From contig NC_135003.1 in the NCBI RefSeq assembly GCF_051020985.1, forward strand, positions 5,604,001 through 5,668,000: 64,000 bases of DNA, written 5' to 3'. Shown one piece after another: positions 58,801-64,000 of this stretch (position 1 is the stretch's first letter; every line of letters begins with the position of its first letter). A program made the translations under genes and the position numbers. Under the pieces are notes generated by a model. It made no database searches and was not told the DNA's origin. It saw nothing but the letters and a program-made list of their open reading frames with translations. Origin of the DNA: Nomia melanderi. Its lineage: Eukaryota; Arthropoda; Insecta; Hymenoptera; Halictidae.

Positions 58801-61379
58801 CAATTGTAACCCCAAGAATTTTTCACATATTTTATCGGTGTCAAGGAAATTGTAAATTTAAAAGCCAACTTCAAAATTGGTCCCATAAAAAGCTTACCGC
58901 AGAATACATAAAATCATTGTTTGCTAGTAAGTTCAAAATACTTTCGAATTCTTGAGATACCTTTCTACAATACAAATAGAATATTATATGTTTCAGATAA
59001 GACTGATAAAAAATTGACACGTGCTCCTAAATACACCCACGTACCAAAAAATACAGTGTTCCAGCAATCGTAATAATATTACAAAAAAAAGTAAGTACAA
59101 AACTTGTAATAACATTTTCTATGGTGCAAATGTCAAAAGTTCAATAAATCTGCATTTTGCATGTTTGTATAATGTTTATGCGAAAATCTGCTGGAAAATG
59201 TATTAAAATTTCATTAGATAAATTAATACAACAGAACAATTTCTTAATGAAATACTTAAACGAATGAAGTTTCTTGAAATCATCTTATCATGATTGTTAT
59301 AAAACATTCAAATTTGCCATATACAATTTTTCCAATTCTAATAATATCTGAAATATTTTACTAAAGGTGTTTCCTAATCCAACTTGAAGCCAGTTTTCAC
59401 GCTTGTAATATAAATAACATCTAAAGAAATTAATTAAATGTAAAATACATTTGAAGGAACTACTTTTTCAGTGTAGCAGTTTTATAAAAGGAACTATACG
59501 GTTTCCGGTTATATGTTAATTGCGAAAACACCGTGTACACGTTAATTTTTCTAAGCTTCTCCAGAAACTGGACCCTTTAAGCCACAGACGATAAAGGTTA
59601 AAAAAAAGAAGAGAACAAGTGGTTGACTGTAGTATGTATTCCACATCGTCACACGTGCATCCGGTAAAACTTCTTGTTCAACGTTCAACGATCAATTTCT
59701 TACTCGCTAATTAGTGTTGCTATAAGGTGAGATGGAGTCGAATGGACGATGAAACCGGGAACATGAGGATAACGCGGAAGAAACTCGGGTAATTGTTCCA
59801 AATCACGACTAATTTAAATATTAATCATTAATACTAATAATATTAGGTTGTGAAAATAATTCTCACAACGTTCGTAGTTTACCATCGCTCGTTTTGCCTC
59901 TATGCAAAATAAGGATGTCACAGAATCTAAACCAGATCTAAGCCAGAACAATGTTCTGAGAAAACTCAAATTTTCGTACTTCGTTTTGTATTCATCAAAA
60001 GTCAGTAAAAGGATTCTCAATGTCGTTTTTCATAACCGTTTTTCCTAAACCTTCCTTTAATCAAATAATAATTAAATAAGTGTCTAAAAGATGAACCTTT
60101 GTTATAAATGTTTCAAAAATTCATTTTCATGATGAAAGGATAGAATATGGTATAAAGACTGTTTCTACGAAGTTACGTCTTTTATATATTAGACTAGATG
60201 CCAGAAATTAGGCATAAAGAAAACTGAACAATGATGACTATATGTCAAAATAGCTTACGTTATAAATTCTAATCTACAAATCTAATAATTTATCAATTCT
60301 GTGCAAAAATGTATTACCTATTAGCGAAGAGAAGAAAAGGTCTTGCTAGAATTATATATCTTTAGAAAGTAATGAATCACTTTATAAATATTGAATTATT
60401 ATTTTCATTTTTCAATTTGCATGTTCCCAATTCTAATGATTTGTTTTTCCACCGTCTTCTAAAATTTATGAAATGTAATATAAGATCTAGACACCCATAC
60501 TATTTATTTTGTTTGAAGAACAAGGCATTTCAATTATTTTGTTAGGGGACTAATAAGAACTGCTAAAAAAAATAGGCAGTCTATTTGAAAGTGGAGTTGT
60601 AATTCAGAACAATTACTGGAACTCGAGCCGAAGGTGAACGGTTTGCGGGGAACTCTAGAATCCACACGCTGCCTAGGCGTTCTGGGTCATCGCAATCACG
60701 TTCTTTAGTGCCCGTAGAAAAATGAGGGGAGTCTAGCACGGTTTCATGTAATTGACGAGAATAATTGGGACACGAGGACTACCTCGGCGCAGATAAACAA
60801 CGAATTGACAAGTAAAAACACGACGCGGTAAATATTTACTTTGAAGGGCATTATATCGATGACCTTGGAATCGCATATATCGTTAAGGACATAATTATAA
60901 GTAACTTTTCCTAATTATTATTATTTCGCTTTCACTGTTACCGACATACTTTCCTGCTAGCAACTTACACATGCGTTTATATGTCCATTCTATATTATTT
61001 TATTATTATTGTAAGCGAATTGACAAGGTATTTCAAAGTCATTAAAACTGATAGCATGTACCTGTTTGTAAATGACTACCAAAATTTCGAAACATTTTTG
61101 AAGAATATCTCAAAACCTGATCGATCAGCACTTGATTCAATGCAGTAAAATTTCAAAGCTTTGATATTTAATATTATTCTTTGTGTAATGCATCAGTATT
61201 GAAGTAAAATAGCTTTGTTTCTCAATTTATGTATAATTTCTCATTAAGTTAATTTCAAGAAATATCTTATATTTCTTATATCTCATTAGAAAATATCGAA
61301 TATATCCAGTGTAAAACTTCCGAGTTGCAAAGGATGATTCAATATATAATAATTATTAGAAAGTTACTCAGAATCGTTT
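55898..61379. other. AT-rich intergenic DNA
   Basis: No gene recognised across 5.4 kb. Frames of 60-72 codons on both strands have translated-AT-rich composition. A GC-richer patch lies at about 60600-60850. No terminal repeats, RNA genes or P450 fragments were seen. Confidence 0.4.
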
Positions 61380-62180
61380 TTCCAACAACATACACAAAGG
61401 TCAAAGTCATCGACGTAGTGTCCCTTAAGGTAAACAACTACCCGTAATACCGTAACCCGCTACGACACGATTGGACCTTCAAATTCCGTATCCGTTTCGG
61501 TTGCGGTTCCTTCGGACCGAGCCATCGGGATCCGATCCACGACGATCAGCGCATTTGCTTGGACGTATAATGTCGGTGATTGGAAAGTACGATTGTCGGC
61601 ACAGATGGTCCGAAAGATTTTAGGAAAATTCGCCTCACTAATACATCTGACGGATAATCGGTTTTTACTGTCTAGGAAGAGACAAATAAATATTGACAAA
61701 GGTCAGGCACAGACAGCGAGCGATAGAATGGAAAAAGTATTTGATCTTTGGCTGTCGTTCGATCCGATCGACGAGAATGATCTAAATAAGTTTCGCTCAC
61801 CAAGTATGTTTCTTTTTTCTCTTTCGAAGTAAAGGGAACGTTTTCGAATATTTTCCATGCGTCGACGCACGATCGAACACTTTTTCCATTCGTACCGCTG
61901 GAAGTTTAATAATTTATATTATAGCGTGTATACAACGTTGTTATGGCTCGACGTAGTTCATTCGCTCGAAGACACGGTTGAGTCTCTTACATTCGTCGAT
62001 CCTTTCTTTGATCTTCCACGCGATTCACGCGCCGTGAATATTCCACGGGTGGAAAGATTTATTTTATTTAATTTATTTACTTATTACGGATGGCGCGGCG
62101 AGATTTCATATCCAACTCAGGAAGGATTGTGGTGGAAATTATTCGCGCAAATCTTGAGTGCCGCGGGAAGAGATTGAATG
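61380..62180. other. GC-richer island with short frames
   Basis: Three frames of 79-106 codons (61460-61699 minus, 61593-61832 plus, 61857-62177 plus) overlap or adjoin. On the minus strand an ATG at about 61522 opens a short acidic Thr/Glu-rich frame that stops at 61457-61459. On the plus strand the 106-codon frame has many Phe/Trp/Tyr and no motif I know. It could be a conserved non-coding island or the first exon of an unrecognised gene. I do not call a gene. Confidence 0.25.
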
Positions 62181-63579
62181 TGCGCGGTATATTGAGTTTC
62201 AGACATTTTTCATGTGTATTCGTTAAGAATTCTTGTGGTTTGGAGAAATATGTTTAATACAGATTGTTTTCAAATGGGAGAAATATGAAATTTTGAAAGG
62301 CTGTAAAGTATTAAGGTTTTAATAGTGTACAGTTAATATAAACTATGAAAGACGTAAAGAATTTTAATTAGTTGTTTATAATCGATCCCTAAGATACTTT
62401 ATTGATAGAAACAAGTTAATTGTTCGTATTACTATGAGGATATAGTGTAACGATTGCTATCTGAAATAAACAATTAAAGGTTCCTTTTTGTAAAGAATTT
62501 TAATGTTTGAATTATCATAGCAAAAAGATTTATTCATCAAAACTATCGCCAAATATTGTGATTTATTTATTTTATAATCTCAAATTATTATTAAGTTTTG
62601 TTTGTTGCTGAAATTATCTACGTACTAAAAGGAAATAAAAATACTGAATAATTTTTTCGAATAAAATGTTGACAATGAATAATGGAAGTGAAGAGACTGT
62701 TGTTAAATAAAATAGTAGTATCATATTTTCTAAATTTCTTTTACTTTTGGACACGAAATTACATGATCAATTCAACGACAAACTGTGTCCTTTAAAATAA
62801 AATTGCAAATACCAATTAATGCAATAGGTAGGTGCGAATTTGCCAATTTAGCAAAGGATTTTATATGTACATATAAAAACATAACAAACACCTGAGCAAA
62901 TTGAAAACATTAATTTTTATTACTTGGACAAGAGAAATTTAATAATAAATTTATAATCAATCTTGAGCAGCTAGAAAAAAATCATTACTGAACACACTTG
63001 AACCTAGGGTAGCGTAGAGTCTGTTTATTTAAAACTTCACACTGCATTGGTTGCAGATAAAATTCCTCGACTTATAAACGCTTTACTTTTCTTCAACAAC
63101 AGAAAAGTAACATTAAAAACTGTCTACAAATGTAGACCAGTTGCAAGAAACAATAAAAAACAAACAACATTTACAAAGAAACATTGATGTCACAATTTTA
63201 ACAGTATATTCCTCCCTTGACAAACATAATGTCCAATGATTTTTCAGCACAAATATTAACAATCATAATTTATCTCTAACAACCTCCTTCGTCGACACAC
63301 GAACGAATCTCTTAACATGGCGTCGCCCCACGTAGAGAGTAGCCGTTAAATTCATTGTAACGTTAGCTAAAATCAATTCCTATAATTACAGAAAACAACA
63401 GTGGTTATCACATTTTGAGGAATATTAAACGAAAGAAAATTATCCTAAGACCCCCATATTTCTGATTACCAATCGATTTCTTTAGCGATTATTATGTTTC
63501 GTTAACGCTATCGAAATTCCTTTGATTCTTTTTGCCTACTCCTCTATATTAAATACCATACATTTTAATCGATAATTTT
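62181..63579. other. AT-rich intergenic DNA
   Basis: No frame of interest. A small palindrome GTCTACAAATGTAGAC lies near 63121-63136. Nothing else recognised. Confidence 0.4.
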
Positions 63580-64000
63580 GCATTCTTTCAATTCGCTCGA
63601 ATCTCTTCCCGCAGACTCGAAGGGAAATATCGAACGAGTGTTCATGCAGAACGCAGAGGGTCGCTCAGTCCGCGCGAGTGCGGGTTTCTTCTTTCCGCTC
63701 TACGATCGCCGTAGAAACCGAAGAATACCCAAAACGAGTTTTGGGTGCTGAAGACAATAACGTAAGACTAGAGTTCAACAATACATGCGGTTTTTAATCG
63801 CTGTACAGACACACTGGTTGGAGTATAAAAATATAAACATCTAAAAATGAAAAAAGAAAGCGAGACGCCGTTAGAGAACTAATTACGTTTAAGACTGAGA
63901 AACACATGCGTAATGGCGCGCTGTGGACGAAGTAGTCACGTGGGTTTCCTTCTCCACGAGGGAGTTCGCGTTAGGCTGTGCACGTGTGTATTTTCTCGGT
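63580..64000. other. GC-richer island at window end
   Basis: CpG-richer DNA with a 9-bp hairpin ACCCAAAAC/GTTTTGGGT at about 63727-63746. No frame is supported. It may be a promoter or exon edge of a gene lying beyond the window. Confidence 0.25.

Noticed and set aside
61857..62177. 106-codon plus-strand frame
   Set aside because: Aromatic-rich string with no recognisable motif and overlapping alternatives nearby. Kept only as part of an island entry.

Overview
The window is eukaryotic nuclear DNA from an insect, most likely a hymenopteran (bee, ant or wasp). It is strongly AT-rich, genes have GT-AG introns with exons scattered over kilobases, and there are no bacterial operons. The only confidently identified host genes are microsomal cytochrome P450s of the CYP3 clan. 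They resemble the CYP6AS subfamily that is expanded in Hymenoptera. The assignment is from memory of the family, not from a search.

Layout. From 1 to about 23.3 kb I find no convincing complete gene. This part is AT-rich DNA broken by GC/CpG-richer islands (about 1-300, 1020-1930, 2830-3420, 5560-6060, 7190-7480, 8440-9240, 11580-12180, 18270-18760) without protein-like frames. It also holds TTAA-flanked, piggyBac-type miniature elements (3499-3724, 19021-19193, 22426-22759), a Tc1-type transposase remnant (14440-15055), and two short minus-strand frames that look like real protein but that I cannot name (15687-15986, 20653-20837).

From 23.4 to 54.3 kb lies the P450 cluster, all on the plus strand: an orphan exon-3 fragment (23383-24809), gene A (29839-34176, 513 aa, intact), pseudogene C (35585-42332), gene B (44442-48882, 513 aa, intact) and gene D (50912-54328, 510 aa, intact). 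Each has five coding exons with identical intron phases. A pairs with B and C with D, so the cluster is a tandem duplication of a two-gene unit (A-C and B-D). C is dead: its ATG is GTG, it has two nonsense codons and a 5-nt deletion in exon 1, and a 3.3-kb Ty3/gypsy-type LTR retrotransposon (38875-42206, target duplication CAAAT) splits exon 5. Yet about 2.8 kb of C (exons 2-4 with introns) reads as identical to D, which is best explained by gene conversion after the retrotransposon landed.

Younger mobile DNA decorates the cluster: a 320-bp TTAA-flanked element in intron 4 of B, absent from the matching site in A; a related 232-bp copy downstream of D; and next to it a 985-bp candidate solo LTR (54908-55892, target duplication CATTT). 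From 55.9 to 64 kb the sequence is again AT-rich and without recognisable genes, with GC-richer islands at about 60600-60850, 61380-62180 and 63580-64000.

The three intact P450s would act as endoplasmic-reticulum monooxygenases supplied with electrons by NADPH-cytochrome P450 reductase. Characterised honeybee CYP6AS enzymes oxidise dietary flavonols. That substrate range is family knowledge, not something read from this sequence.
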